A DNA stretch of 64,000 bases from Rikenella microfusus (GTDB lineage Bacteria > Bacteroidota > Bacteroidia > Bacteroidales > Tenuifilaceae), in NCBI GenBank assembly GCA_020722565.1, contig DYKO01000008.1:83967-147966 (forward strand), read 5' to 3'. Below are positions 25,046-34,318 of the stretch, in pieces. Positions within the stretch are counted from its first letter, which is position 1; every line of letters begins with the position of its first letter. The notes under the pieces are model-generated. The model was not told the origin of the DNA. It searched no databases and saw nothing but the letters and a program-made list of their open reading frames with translations. A program made the translations under genes and the position numbers.

Positions 25046-25318
25046 TTGAAAACAATTGAAATAACAGTAAAAGGAATTGTCCATGGTGTTGGCTTCCGTT
25101 ACTTTGTCCAGCGGCAGGCTAATGTATTAGGCATACATGGGTACGTAAAAAATTTATCCAGTGGTGATGTTTTCATTAAAGCCCAGGGAACTCCAGAACA
25201 GCTAAAAAGCCTAGTTGAAATCTGTCACATAGGCCCGTCCAGTTCATTTGTAAAACAGGTAATTGTTGAAGAACTTTCGGAACAAGTCGATTTCAATGAT
25301 TTTCAAATTATAGGATAA
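25046..25318 (+). CDS. acyP: Acylphosphatase
   Basis: A 90-residue acylphosphatase, full length for the family, hydrolysing carboxyl-phosphate bonds such as acetyl or carbamoyl phosphate. Catalytic Arg is in VHGVGFRYFVQ and catalytic Asn in HGYVKNLSSGDV. The start codon is TTG at 25046: the only nearby ATG (25032) meets a stop within four codons. The TatD gene begins six bases downstream, so both are probably one transcript. Confidence 0.9.
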   Translation: MKTIEITVKGIVHGVGFRYFVQRQANVLGIHGYVKNLSSGDVFIKAQGTPEQLKSLVEICHIGPSSSFVKQVIVEELSEQVDFNDFQIIG

Positions 25319-25323
25319 CTTGA

Positions 25324-25992
25324 ATGAAACTAATTAATTTCCATACACACAAACCCGAGCTGAGTCCAAATGCAGTTTGCGTTTACCCCATAAACGTTGA
25401 ACTAGATACCATATTTCCCAAAGAGGGCTTTATCACAACAGGTGTACATCCATGGCACACAAACTCCGAAAACATAAATCAGCGCATTGAACCTTTTAAA
25501 AAAGCGCTGAAACAAACCAACGTAATAGGTATTGGAGAAATTGGACTCGATAGGTTAAAAGGAGCATCACTTATAAAACAAACCGAAATACTGGAATATC
25601 AATTAGATATCTCACTCGAAATAAATAAACCCGTGATACTACATTGCGTTCGCTCATGGAGCGAATTGGTTACAGCAATGTCGAAAAAAAAATATAAAAA
25701 CATTGTTAAAGCCATTCATGGATTTAGAGCTAAACCCGAAATTGCCACCATGCTTGTTTCACAGGATTATTATCTATCTTTTGGCAGCGCCATTATAAAT
25801 GCAACTCCTGAACTTGCCGAGGCGCTAACGCTGGTTCCCAGGAACAGGCTCTTTCTGGAAACCGACGATTCCGATATCCCTATATATGAGGTTTACGATG
25901 CCGCTTCCGATATTTTGGATACCACCATTGAGGAACTGGTTCAGCTAAGCCATAGCAACTTCTACAACTTTTTTGGGATAGCTCCCGAATAG
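25324..25992 (+). CDS. TatD family metal-dependent hydrolase
   Basis: A 222-residue TIM-barrel metallohydrolase of the TatD DNase family. The N-terminal metal motif is FHTH, followed by GVHPWHT, GEIGLDR, HCVRSW and ETDDSD. Family members degrade DNA exonucleolytically or remove D-aminoacyl groups. This one is somewhat shorter than the usual ~255 residues, which is common for Bacteroidota versions. It is linked to acylphosphatase upstream and to tcdA 63 bases downstream. Confidence 0.88.
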   Translation: MKLINFHTHKPELSPNAVCVYPINVELDTIFPKEGFITTGVHPWHTNSENINQRIEPFKKALKQTNVIGIGEIGLDRLKGASLIKQTEILEYQLDISLEINKPVILHCVRSWSELVTAMSKKKYKNIVKAIHGFRAKPEIATMLVSQDYYLSFGSAIINATPELAEALTLVPRNRLFLETDDSDIPIYEVYDAASDILDTTIEELVQLSHSNFYNFFGIAPE

Positions 25993-26055
25993 ATAAATTG
26001 ATTTGGCCATTTCCCATACATTATCGACATTTGCGCTAAAATTATTTGGGTTTAT

Positions 26056-26778
26056 ATGGGTTTACCTTTATGGCTTGAGCGAGCTGAATTGCTTCTGGGC
26101 GAACAAAAACTGGATAAATTATTGAGTAAACACGTTCTTGTTGTTGGACTTGGTGGAGTTGGCGCTTATGCAGCCGAACTGATATGCCGAGCAGGTATTG
26201 GTGCCATTACCATTGTAGATGGCGATTACATTCATGAGTCGAACATCAACAGGCAACTTCCAGCACTGCATAGCACCATTGGTCAACAAAAGGCAAATTC
26301 GCTGGGCAAACGGCTGCTCGATATCAACCCAAATCTTAAACTTACTGTTGTTCCCGAATACCTCCGCGATGAACGAATGGTTCAGCTACTGTCTGCAAAA
26401 TTCGATTATGTAATCGACGCCATTGATACCTTATCGCCCAAGGTTTACCTTATTTACCACGCATTAGCACAGGATCATAGAGTTGTTAGTTCCATGGGCA
26501 GCGGCGGTAAAATGGACCCATTACGGGTTCAAATAGCAGATATTTCTGAATCGTATGGCTGCCCACTGGCACGGATGCTCCGAAAAAGGCTACACCGACT
26601 CGGAATCCGCAAGGGGCTCAAAGTGGTTTACTCCCCCGAAGAAATTCCCAAACATGCCACTCGTTCCTGTGAGGGTGAGCCCAATAAAAAAACTACCCTC
26701 GGCACCATCTCCTACATGCCGCCTATATTTGGATGTATGATAGCTTCTGTGGTTATCAGGGATTTAATTGTCGACTGA
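26056..26778 (+). CDS. tcdA: tRNA threonylcarbamoyladenosine dehydratase TcdA
   Basis: A 240-residue E1-like (ThiF/HesA) enzyme that cyclises t6A37 of tRNA to ct6A using ATP. Nucleotide loop GLGGVGAYAAE, DGDYIHESNINRQL (with the Arg that contacts ATP) and VVSSMGSGGKMDP match TcdA/CsdL rather than ThiF or MoeB. The C-terminal LGTISYMPPIFGCMIAS helix is typical. Its last 15 bases overlap the convergent capA-like gene. Confidence 0.92.
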   Translation: MGLPLWLERAELLLGEQKLDKLLSKHVLVVGLGGVGAYAAELICRAGIGAITIVDGDYIHESNINRQLPALHSTIGQQKANSLGKRLLDINPNLKLTVVPEYLRDERMVQLLSAKFDYVIDAIDTLSPKVYLIYHALAQDHRVVSSMGSGGKMDPLRVQIADISESYGCPLARMLRKRLHRLGIRKGLKVVYSPEEIPKHATRSCEGEPNKKTTLGTISYMPPIFGCMIASVVIRDLIVD

Positions 26779-27894
26779 TGTCGGAAATAACCATTGCCCA
26801 TCACTGCATCTTATTTCGGGAAAGTTAACATTGTTTTGATCCAATAATTTTCGGGTATCATCAACAAAAAATCTAAATAATGAATCGTTTTTTGGTGTAA
26901 AGACCTTACTGCTGATGCTTTCATATGTTGAAACGGGGAAAACGTTGTATCTACTTTTCCCGTCGTGATAATGTAGATGAACCCAAACCGGAATGTATCC
27001 ATTTCCTGAAACGGTTAACCTACCCTCCGGTGTTTTGGTAAGCTCCAGATAGGCAATTACTCCACCATCGCAGTAGCGCTTTCGTTGATTGGAAACAAAG
27101 TTCCCCAATGAGTAAACCACCATTCGAAAATCGTTTTCCCTGATGCTAAGCTCCGACTGCTGAACCACGTGCGGATGAGAACCAATTATAATCCTAACGT
27201 CCTTCCCATGCAACCACTTTGTCAACTTTTTTTGCAGAGCATTGGGCATGCGCTCGTACTCATTGCCCCAGTGAATAAACACAATTATATCGTCAACTCC
27301 CATACTAATTGCCTTATTAATGTCGCTGGACATTGCCAGTGTATCAATAAGATTTACCATATAGGGAATAGGTACTGAAATACCATTGGTCCCATAGGTA
27401 TAATTCAGCAAAGCCAACTTAATTCCGTTTCGTTCAAGAATCAAGGGATTTCGCTCGTTAAAATCGGTTGAATCGGTAAAAGTTCCCGTGCATAGGATTC
27501 CTCTGGAGCGAATAACCTCTATGGTTCGCTGTAAACCTACTCCGCCCCTATCAACCGAATGGTTGTTTGCCGTAACCAAAACATTAACCCCTGCAGCTCT
27601 AAGGCCGTCTACCAGTTCATCGGGAGAGCTAAACTGCGGATAACCTGAATAGGGTTCACCCGCCAGGGTAACCTCGAGGTTGGCAATTACATAATTGGCA
27701 TTATCAAAAAGAGGCTTTAGCTCACTGAAAACAGCGGTATAGTCATACTTTCCAGAAGCACTATCGAATGCCGATCGTATTTGGTGCATATGCCCCATCA
27801 CATCGCCTACAAACATCAACCTGACGGTTTGATTTGGTTGCGACAGTGCAAGTACTGAGGATAGGACCAAACATCCGGCAATTAACCTTTTCAT
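26764..27894 (-). CDS. CapA family protein (PGA-capsule type metallophosphatase fold)
   Basis: A 376-residue exported protein with a signal peptide (residues about 1-18, MKRLIAGCLVLSSVLALS). It has the CapA/PgsA-type metallophosphoesterase-like fold with GDVMGH, NLEVTLAG, TANNHSVDRGG, FIHWGNEY and GSHPHVVQ. The family is required for poly-gamma-glutamate capsule export in Bacillus, but in Bacteroidota such single genes lack the pgsBC partners, as here, so a surface-polymer role is only suggested. It overlaps tcdA tail-to-tail. Confidence 0.85.
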   Translation of the reverse strand: MKRLIAGCLVLSSVLALSQPNQTVRLMFVGDVMGHMHQIRSAFDSASGKYDYTAVFSELKPLFDNANYVIANLEVTLAGEPYSGYPQFSSPDELVDGLRAAGVNVLVTANNHSVDRGGVGLQRTIEVIRSRGILCTGTFTDSTDFNERNPLILERNGIKLALLNYTYGTNGISVPIPYMVNLIDTLAMSSDINKAISMGVDDIIVFIHWGNEYERMPNALQKKLTKWLHGKDVRIIIGSHPHVVQQSELSIRENDFRMVVYSLGNFVSNQRKRYCDGGVIAYLELTKTPEGRLTVSGNGYIPVWVHLHYHDGKSRYNVFPVSTYESISSKVFTPKNDSLFRFFVDDTRKLLDQNNVNFPEIRCSDGQWLFPTSVDN

Positions 27895-27941
27895 TTATCA
27901 CCATTTTTTAACAATAATAAACAAATAGAATTATACAAACA

Positions 27942-27969
27942 AAAAAGGGTGGCTAAAATTGGCCACCCT
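27942..27969 (-). terminator. Intrinsic terminator of the M16 peptidase gene
   Basis: AGGGTGGC (27946-27953) pairs with GCCACCCT (27962-27969). Read leftward it is followed by TTTTT, placing it just after the stop at 27993. Confidence 0.8.
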
Positions 27970-27992
27970 CCCTTTAATAAATTTTTAAACAG

Positions 27993-30806
27993 CTACTGTT
28001 TTGCTTCCGAAGTCATCACAACCTCAACCACATTGCCCTGTGTAAAGATCTTATTGGCAAAATCCTTTACAGCCTGAACATCAACATTTTTAACCAACTC
28101 GTTATAATTGGTATCAAAATCAACTCCATCCTCATATTTTGCCCTGATTACATTAACCCAATAGCTGTTCTCGCGCTGGTTCTGTTCGTACTCCTTAAGC
28201 ATAAACTCCTTGGTTTTGTTCAAATCATCAGCCAAGGGCCCCTCAGTTTTAATCTTCTCGATCTCAGAATAAATAATGCCAATTAATTTATCGCGAAGCT
28301 TGGGATCGGTATCGAACTGAATTTGAACTATAAACGACTGCAAGGGGAACTTACTTAATGCTACTCTTACGCCCACACCATAGGTTCCGCCTTCTTTTTC
28401 GCGGATCTCCTCAAGGTAACGGGTTCTAAGAATAGAAGTCAGGTAATCGGCTAAAATATCGTTCATTACGGTATATTCAATTTCGCCAGTAAAACCAATA
28501 AATACTGATGACTTATCGGTTTGCATGGGTTTGGTAAAGTAATTTTGTACCTTCCCCTTAGGCGGACGAATTCCGTTATCCCTGGCAGCATCCTTCCGTT
28601 TAACAACTGGTAACGCTCCTAAATATTTTTCAATTAATGGTTTAATTTCAATTGTGCTAACATTACCGGTAAACACAAAAGTAAAGTCCGATGCATCGGC
28701 AAAACGCTCCCTATAAAACTGGTAACATTTGTTGAAATCAACCTTATTCAGATATTCTATGTTCATAGGCATAACACGTGGGTTGTGGTTAGCCAGAGCA
28801 ACGGTAACGCTATCACGGAATGCCATCCGGGGATCGGCTGCGGCATTGGCCATGAAAGCTTTCATGCGACCCATGTAGGTATTAAAGTTCTCCTCATCGG
28901 CACGGGGAGAGGTCATGTATAAGTAGATGAGTTGAAGTAGTGTTTCAAAATCTTTGGGTGAAGCGCTACCCGAAAAACCCTCAAAATCTTCACCAATAAC
29001 CGGTCGAACATTAATAATCTTTCCTGCCAGCATTTTTTCGAGGTCGGTGCTACTAAACTCGCCAACCCCTGCATTTGCTACAATCTGTGAGGCCATTGAG
29101 GCAGAAGGAACAAAATCGATACTGGCCAATGAGGTTCCTCCAGCACTGAAAGCCTCAACCAAAACCTCATCCTCTTTAAAATCAGTAGGTTTAATAATCA
29201 CCTTCACTCCATTCGAAAGTATCCACTCCGTTGTTCCAAAAACGTTATTAACTTTTTCTTTTTTTACTTTTCCAGGTTTTTCTACACGTTCAACCAAGGG
29301 TTTGGTAATAACTTTATCAACGTAAACCTCAATGTTTTCAGACTTTACTTGATTGTACGCGGCTAATATTTCTTCCTGGGTTGGAAGGGTTAGACCCTCC
29401 TTTTGGGGAGCCATCAGCGTTATAATTACATTATTTTCGGTAATGAGCTGCTTAGCCACAGTATTAATCTCATCAATGGTAATGGAAGGAATCACCTGTG
29501 CAGCAAACATGTAGGAAAACTCAATACCGGGCATGGGATCAGCCTTTAAAAAATGGTTTATGCATTCCCACACGTACTTTTCGTTTTTCTGCTTGTCCTT
29601 TTCCTTAAGCTCGTTTTCCTTTGAACGCAGGTAATCGGATTTGGCCCTATCCAATTCCGAAGCGTTAAATCCAAAGCGTTTGATTCGTTCAGCTTCGCGA
29701 ACCAACCCCTTAATCCCATCGGACATTGCATCGGGACGAAGGGCTGCATAAAAGGCCATGGCATCCTTGTTACGTACTAAATTGATATAACCGGAAGCTG
29801 CAAAAACAAATGGGGGGTTGGGTTTCTGAACCAACTCATTCAAGCGCGACGAAACCATTTGGGAAATAAGTTCGCGAACCAGTTCAGTACGCATATAACC
29901 AATAGTTTTAGCCTCATTAGGTGTAACTGGGTGTTTAAAATATAGATACATGATGGCATTACGTGCCTCTGGATCGCTTGCCACTCCAATTAGCGGCTCT
30001 TCGTTATCGGGTAATTCATAAAATTGACGTATGGCAGGGTTTACAGGTGCAGCAATATCGGCAAAAAGAGCCTTTATTTTGGATTCAACCAAATTAACAT
30101 CTACATCACCAACAATAATAATCGATTGAAGATCGGGACGGTACCATTTGTGGTAGTAATCAACCAACTCTTGATGCTTAAAGTTGTTGATTACATTAAT
30201 ATCGCCAATTACATCCCGCACAGCATACTTTGAACCCTTGTAAATAACGGGCATAAGTTTCTTGTACATCCTCCTTTCAGCATTGCGACCGGTCCTCCAC
30301 TCCTCGCGAATTACTCCTCGCTCAGCCTCAATTTCCTCAGGCAGCAGTGAAATGAAACTAGACCAATCGTGCAGCACCAGTAGAGCGCTATCAATAATTC
30401 CCTCACGAATGGTAGGTACATCGGACAGGTTATAAACAGTTTCGTCAACCGAAGTAAAAGCGTTAATGTTAAAGCCAAACTTTACCCCAACGGTTTCGAA
30501 ATAGTTAATAATGCCTTTACCGGGAAAATTCTTTGTTCCGTTGAATGCCATGTGCTCAAGGAAGTGAGCTAAGCCATTCTGGCTATCTTCCTCAAGAATA
30601 GCACCAACGTTTTGCGCAATATAAAACTCAGCCCTTTGCTTAGGCTCAGTATTTTTACGAATATAATAGGTAAGTCCATTATCCAGCTTACCATACCTTA
30701 CATTTTGGTCAACGGGAACCGGAGAGTTCCACCCCTGTCCCATGACTTGAATACCTGCAAAAGCAAGCAACATTAATCCTAAAAAAAGACCTTTTTTATT
30801 AATCAT
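27993..30806 (-). CDS. M16 family zinc metallopeptidase (pitrilysin type)
   Basis: About 937 residues, exported, with two tandem M16 halves as in pitrilysin and PqqL-like proteases. The inverted zinc motif HFLEH is at residues 81-85 of this start, with downstream Glu in the EAERGVIREEW segment. The second half (FVSGSA-like strand, GVGVRVALS) lacks the zinc motif, as is usual. I start at ATG 30806 (MINKKGLFLG, a signal peptide). The frame is open for 18 more codons to 30860, but those codons contain a -7 promoter box. It degrades peptides in the periplasm; substrate unknown. Confidence 0.92.
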   Translation of the reverse strand: MINKKGLFLGLMLLAFAGIQVMGQGWNSPVPVDQNVRYGKLDNGLTYYIRKNTEPKQRAEFYIAQNVGAILEEDSQNGLAHFLEHMAFNGTKNFPGKGIINYFETVGVKFGFNINAFTSVDETVYNLSDVPTIREGIIDSALLVLHDWSSFISLLPEEIEAERGVIREEWRTGRNAERRMYKKLMPVIYKGSKYAVRDVIGDINVINNFKHQELVDYYHKWYRPDLQSIIIVGDVDVNLVESKIKALFADIAAPVNPAIRQFYELPDNEEPLIGVASDPEARNAIMYLYFKHPVTPNEAKTIGYMRTELVRELISQMVSSRLNELVQKPNPPFVFAASGYINLVRNKDAMAFYAALRPDAMSDGIKGLVREAERIKRFGFNASELDRAKSDYLRSKENELKEKDKQKNEKYVWECINHFLKADPMPGIEFSYMFAAQVIPSITIDEINTVAKQLITENNVIITLMAPQKEGLTLPTQEEILAAYNQVKSENIEVYVDKVITKPLVERVEKPGKVKKEKVNNVFGTTEWILSNGVKVIIKPTDFKEDEVLVEAFSAGGTSLASIDFVPSASMASQIVANAGVGEFSSTDLEKMLAGKIINVRPVIGEDFEGFSGSASPKDFETLLQLIYLYMTSPRADEENFNTYMGRMKAFMANAAADPRMAFRDSVTVALANHNPRVMPMNIEYLNKVDFNKCYQFYRERFADASDFTFVFTGNVSTIEIKPLIEKYLGALPVVKRKDAARDNGIRPPKGKVQNYFTKPMQTDKSSVFIGFTGEIEYTVMNDILADYLTSILRTRYLEEIREKEGGTYGVGVRVALSKFPLQSFIVQIQFDTDPKLRDKLIGIIYSEIEKIKTEGPLADDLNKTKEFMLKEYEQNQRENSYWVNVIRAKYEDGVDFDTNYNELVKNVDVQAVKDFANKIFTQGNVVEVVMTSEAKQ

Positions 30807-30847
30807 AATTTTTAAAAGTTTAGAAATATTAATTAAAAAGTTGAAAC

Positions 30848-30877
30848 CAAAATTAACCATAACAAATCAATACTAAA
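30848..30877 (-). promoter_or_regulatory. Promoter of the M16 peptidase gene
   Basis: On the minus strand TAATTTTG (30855-30848) is a perfect TAnnTTTG box. TTTA at 30877-30874 lies 18 bases upstream as a near-match to the -33 TTTG. Predicted initiation near 30842 gives a 5' leader of about 36 bases before ATG 30806, and rules out the longer reading frame as the real start. Confidence 0.6.
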
Positions 30878-30951
30878 GAAAAATTTAAACTTTTAACATA
30901 AAATTGTAACCTTTAGATGAACGAAAAAGTAAAAGGTTTATTTTAAATGAT

Positions 30952-30984
30952 AAAAAAGCAACGATTTTTTTTCGTTGCTTTTTT
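30952..30984. terminator. Intrinsic terminator
   Basis: AAAAAAGCAACGA (30952-30964) pairs with TCGTTGCTTTTTT (30972-30984) around a T-rich loop. It follows the leftward DUF4293 gene and could also stop rightward transcription. Confidence 0.85.
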
Positions 30985-31009
30985 ATGTATGATATGAAAA
31001 TAGTGTTTT

Positions 31010-31477
31010 TTACCGAAGTCTATTGAGTGAGCGAATTAAGGCCTCATCGCGAGCAATGGCACGTAGTGCCAGAAAATTCAAAACGGCTGCAACCAATGGT
31101 AGAATAAAAACAATGGAGTAATGAGGCTTTGCATTTAAATTTTTACCTATAGAGTGAACCATGAAGTACATAACCCCCTGAACCCCAACAAGCATTACAA
31201 TGCTTATAATTGTCAAACGGATTTGAAGCATTCGTTTGTTAAAGAGAAAAATGGTAACAATGCAAATACCAAGCAATACAATAAAGAATGCAAATAAAAA
31301 CCAAAAGTTCTGCACCATTTCAAAACCGTGTGGATTAACGCTATACAGACCCAATGATTTGAGGTAGTACTCCTTCATCTGCGCCCCAACGTAAAATGTT
31401 GCAAAAGGGGCGGATATTAGAAAACCCAAAAGTACAACAGAAACAAGAAGGAATAATGATTGTATTCGTTGTAACAT
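31010..31477 (-). CDS. DUF4293 family membrane protein
   Basis: About 155 residues with four hydrophobic segments (residues about 5-22, 46-68, 80-102 and 118-137). The start MLQRIQSLFLL and the phenylalanine-rich second helix match DUF4293, a family restricted to Bacteroidota. Function unknown. I start at ATG 31477; an ATG at 31483 and a TTG at 31486 would add two or three residues. The Arg-rich C-terminus probably lies in the cytoplasm. Confidence 0.85.
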   Translation of the reverse strand: MLQRIQSLFLLVSVVLLGFLISAPFATFYVGAQMKEYYLKSLGLYSVNPHGFEMVQNFWFLFAFFIVLLGICIVTIFLFNKRMLQIRLTIISIVMLVGVQGVMYFMVHSIGKNLNAKPHYSIVFILPLVAAVLNFLALRAIARDEALIRSLNRLR

Positions 31478-31606
31478 AACCATCAATTTTCTGCAAAAAT
31501 ATTAAACCCATTCGTATATGCATCAATATATGTAGCTAAAACTTTTTAAAAACAGATTAATTATTCCAAACCTTTACTATTATTGCAGAATAAAATTAAA
31601 AGAAAA

Positions 31607-32482
31607 ATGAGAGTAATAGAATCATCAGAGCTGATAATCAACCCCGATGAAAGCATTTTCCATCTTCACCTAAAACCTGAGGATATTTCAGATAAGGTTG
31701 TACTGGTTGGTGACCCTGGTCGGGTTGATACGGTAGCAGAATTTTTTGATAGCATCGAAAAAACTGTTTCGAACAGGGAATTTAAGACGATAACTGGAAC
31801 ATATAAGGGAAAACGACTTACAGTTACCTCTACCGGTATAGGAACAGATAATATAGATATAGTTGTAAATGAACTAGATGCCCTTGTTAACATCGATCTT
31901 AAAACCCGAACCGAGAAACCGGAAAAAAAGAGGCTGACACTTGTAAGACTGGGAACGTCAGGCGCACTCCAGCCCGAAATTGAACTGGGAAGTTTTGTGA
32001 TGACCGAAATAAGTATTGGTTTCGATGGGTTGCTTAATTTTTACGCAAACCGAAATAGCGTAAGCAACCTCGAAATGGAAGAAGCTTTTCTAAAGCACAC
32101 ACAGTGGAACCCATTGTGCGCCAAACCCTATTTTTGCAATTCATCGCCTAAACTGGTAAACCTCTTTGCCGATTTTACCGTACGTGGTATTACCATTTCT
32201 GCACCCGGTTTTTATGGCCCTCAGGGAAGGGTGCTGCGGCTTCCCCTCGCCGATCCTGAATTAAACAATAAAATTGTTGACTTCAGCTATCAGGGTCGAA
32301 AAATCACTAATTTTGAAATGGAGAGCTCTGCTATTAACGGACTCTCGCGGCTTTTAGGTCACGATTCCGTTACCATTTGCACCATTATTGCTAATAGAGT
32401 TATAAAAGATGCCACTAAGGATTACAGACCCTATATAAGTAAGCTCATTGAGAATACCCTCAATAAACTTGTAACACTTTAA
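31607..32482 (+). CDS. Nucleoside phosphorylase (uridine phosphorylase-like)
   Basis: About 291 residues of the PNP/UDP family, which splits nucleosides with phosphate into base and ribose-1-phosphate. Visible motifs are VGDPGRVDTVAEFF, the VTSTGIGTDNIDIV loop, LVRLGTSGALQPEI and the substrate-contacting NFEMESSAI. VTICTIIANR is in the place of the usual metal/ribose motif. I use ATG 31607; the frame extends to a TTG at 31583. Uridine is the likeliest substrate, but purine nucleosides cannot be excluded. Confidence 0.88.
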   Translation: MRVIESSELIINPDESIFHLHLKPEDISDKVVLVGDPGRVDTVAEFFDSIEKTVSNREFKTITGTYKGKRLTVTSTGIGTDNIDIVVNELDALVNIDLKTRTEKPEKKRLTLVRLGTSGALQPEIELGSFVMTEISIGFDGLLNFYANRNSVSNLEMEEAFLKHTQWNPLCAKPYFCNSSPKLVNLFADFTVRGITISAPGFYGPQGRVLRLPLADPELNNKIVDFSYQGRKITNFEMESSAINGLSRLLGHDSVTICTIIANRVIKDATKDYRPYISKLIENTLNKLVTL

Positions 32483-32488
32483 TTAAGT

Positions 32489-33385
32489 TTGGACGCAAAA
32501 TACATTAAATCGCTAATTACCCTACTTGACGATCCGGATGACAGTATTTATACTGCTGTCTCCGAAAAAATTGTGCAGGAGGGAGTAAATGTTGTCCCCA
32601 TTCTTGAGAATGTATGGGAGAAATCAGATAGTGCCCTTCTTCAGAACAGGATAGAAGAAATTATTGATACCATACAGTACAACCATTTAGCCCAAAGGTT
32701 TACGGAATGGGCCCAATCGGCCAGTGCCGATTTACTTGAAGGAGCCATACTTGTAGCCCGATTACAATACCCTGAACTCAATGAACAACTTATTCACGAT
32801 GAAATTGAGAAATTGCGTCGCGATATTTGGCTTGAACTAAATAATAGTCTAACTGCTCTTGAAAAGGTAAAAATTATCAATCACATCATTTATAAAATAA
32901 ACGGATACAAACCCAATGCAGCAAACTTTTTTGCCCCCCAAAGTCACTTCATTAATGTACTCATTGAAACAAAAAAGGGAGGGCCTGTACTTTTATCAAT
33001 ATTCTATGCAATTATTGCCCAAAAACTTGGGCTACCCATTTACTGTGTTAACCTGCCCCATAACTTTGTATTAGCCTATAAGGACAGGTATTACCATCCA
33101 TTGCCCGATGATGATCCCCAAAAAAGCGTTTTATTTTACATTAATCCCTTTACCATGGGGTCACTATTTAGTGCCAACGAAATTGAAAAATTTTTGAAAC
33201 AGAATAATATCGATGATTCCCCCGAGTACTACCTTCCGTGCAGTAATCGTGAAGCAATAATTCAGCTACTGCATAATGCAGCGCTAGCACTTGAACGGTT
33301 GAACAAACAAAATAAAGCTGCGCTCTTTTTAAAGATGCATAGCCTACTTCTTAACCTTAGCCACCCTAATAAAAATCAAACCTAA
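32489..33385 (+). CDS. Transglutaminase-like (SirB1-type) protein
   Basis: A 298-residue protein. The N-terminal half is helical with HEAT-like turns (LLDDPDDSIYTAVSEKIVQE). Residues about 150-215 form the SirB1/transglutaminase-like core with AANFFAPQSHFINVL, GGPVLLSIFYAIIAQKLGL and a His in NLPHNFVLAY. The usual catalytic Cys is not obvious, so it may be non-enzymatic. It starts at TTG 32489, seven bases after the nucleoside phosphorylase stop, so it is probably co-transcribed. Confidence 0.8.
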   Translation: MDAKYIKSLITLLDDPDDSIYTAVSEKIVQEGVNVVPILENVWEKSDSALLQNRIEEIIDTIQYNHLAQRFTEWAQSASADLLEGAILVARLQYPELNEQLIHDEIEKLRRDIWLELNNSLTALEKVKIINHIIYKINGYKPNAANFFAPQSHFINVLIETKKGGPVLLSIFYAIIAQKLGLPIYCVNLPHNFVLAYKDRYYHPLPDDDPQKSVLFYINPFTMGSLFSANEIEKFLKQNNIDDSPEYYLPCSNREAIIQLLHNAALALERLNKQNKAALFLKMHSLLLNLSHPNKNQT

Positions 33386-33612
33386 ACTAATTTGAGACGC
33401 TTAACTTTTTAAACATTTACTCATTAAAAAATTACTCCAAACAAGAACTTACATATTTTTTACAGCTGGTTAGCGTAAGGATTAAATGCTGCGCAGCTTA
33501 CAAACACTTAAAACAAACCACATTGGTTAATCACATTAGTAATTTGCATAAGGCTAACACTTTGTCAATTAGAAAAAAACTATTTTTATGAGGCTTTGCT
33601 ATATAAAAAAGT

Positions 33613-33643
33613 TTTGCAGATTAAAGTATTTCGATTAAATTTG
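33613..33643 (+). promoter_or_regulatory. Promoter of rpsF-rpsR-rplI
   Basis: TTTG (33613-33616), 19 bases, then TAAATTTG (33636-33643): a perfect Bacteroidota housekeeping promoter. Initiation near 33650 leaves a leader of only about 23 bases before rpsF, too short for a large autoregulatory structure. Confidence 0.85.
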
Positions 33644-33672
33644 CGCGCTAATTTAAATAAAATCAAGTACCT

Positions 33673-34026
33673 ATGTTAAATCATTACGAAACCGTTTTCA
33701 TTGCAACTCCCGTTTTGTCTGAGGCCCAGATGAAGGAAACGGTTACCAAGTTCAGGAGTTTCATCACCGAGAATGGGGGTGAAATTATCCACGAGGAAAG
33801 TTGGGGATTAAGAAAGTTGGCCTACCCCATTCAGAAAAAAACCACTGGCTTTTACCACCTGTTTGAGTTTAAAGCCGAAGGGTCGCTGGTTGATAAATTG
33901 GAAACCCAGTACCGTCGCGATGAGCGCATCATTCGCTTTCTAACCGTTAAGTTGGACAAGCACGCCATTGAGTATGCTCAGAAGAGACGCAACAACAAAA
34001 TTGAATCAAAAACTATGGAGGGTTAA
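33673..34026 (+). CDS. rpsF: 30S ribosomal protein S6
   Basis: A 117-residue S6 protein, beginning [19 protein letters not shown] and keeping the [19 protein letters not shown] strand-helix and [13 protein letters not shown] segments. It binds 16S rRNA with S18 in the small-subunit platform. It is first in the rpsF-rpsR-rplI operon, three bases from rpsR. The usual intervening priB/ssb gene of proteobacteria is absent, as is normal in Bacteroidota. Confidence 0.97.
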   Translation: MLNHYETVFIATPVLSEAQMKETVTKFRSFITENGGEIIHEESWGLRKLAYPIQKKTTGFYHLFEFKAEGSLVDKLETQYRRDERIIRFLTVKLDKHAIEYAQKRRNNKIESKTMEG

Positions 34027-34029
34027 GCC

Positions 34030-34299
34030 ATGAGTCAGAATCAATCAGAAATCAGATATCTCACACCACCCACCGTTGAGATTAAGAAAAAGAAATACTG
34101 CCGTTTCCGCAAGAACAACATCAAATACATCGATTATAAGGATCCTGAGTTTCTTAAAAAGTTTTTGAACGAACAGGGAAAAATTTTACCCCGTAGAATC
34201 ACAGGGACTTCGCAAAAATACCAGCGTAAAGTAGCCACTGCAATAAAAAGGGCTCGCCACCTGGCTTTGCTGCCATTCGTAACCGATTTGTTGAAATAG
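34030..34299 (+). CDS. rpsR: 30S ribosomal protein S18
   Basis: An 89-residue S18 with the family core [37 protein letters not shown] and the [11 protein letters not shown] end. It pairs with S6 on the platform of the 30S subunit. Second gene of the operon, followed after 19 bases by rplI, with a purine-rich GGAGGA just before rplI. Confidence 0.97.
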   Translation: MSQNQSEIRYLTPPTVEIKKKKYCRFRKNNIKYIDYKDPEFLKKFLNEQGKILPRRITGTSQKYQRKVATAIKRARHLALLPFVTDLLK

Positions 34300-34318
34300 C
34301 AGGTAGGAGGACAAGCAA

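Noticed and set aside
33386-33612. Ribosomal-protein leader regulating rpsF-rpsR
   Set aside because: The perfect promoter at 33613-33643 leaves only ~23 nt of leader, too short for a known S6:S18-binding structure.
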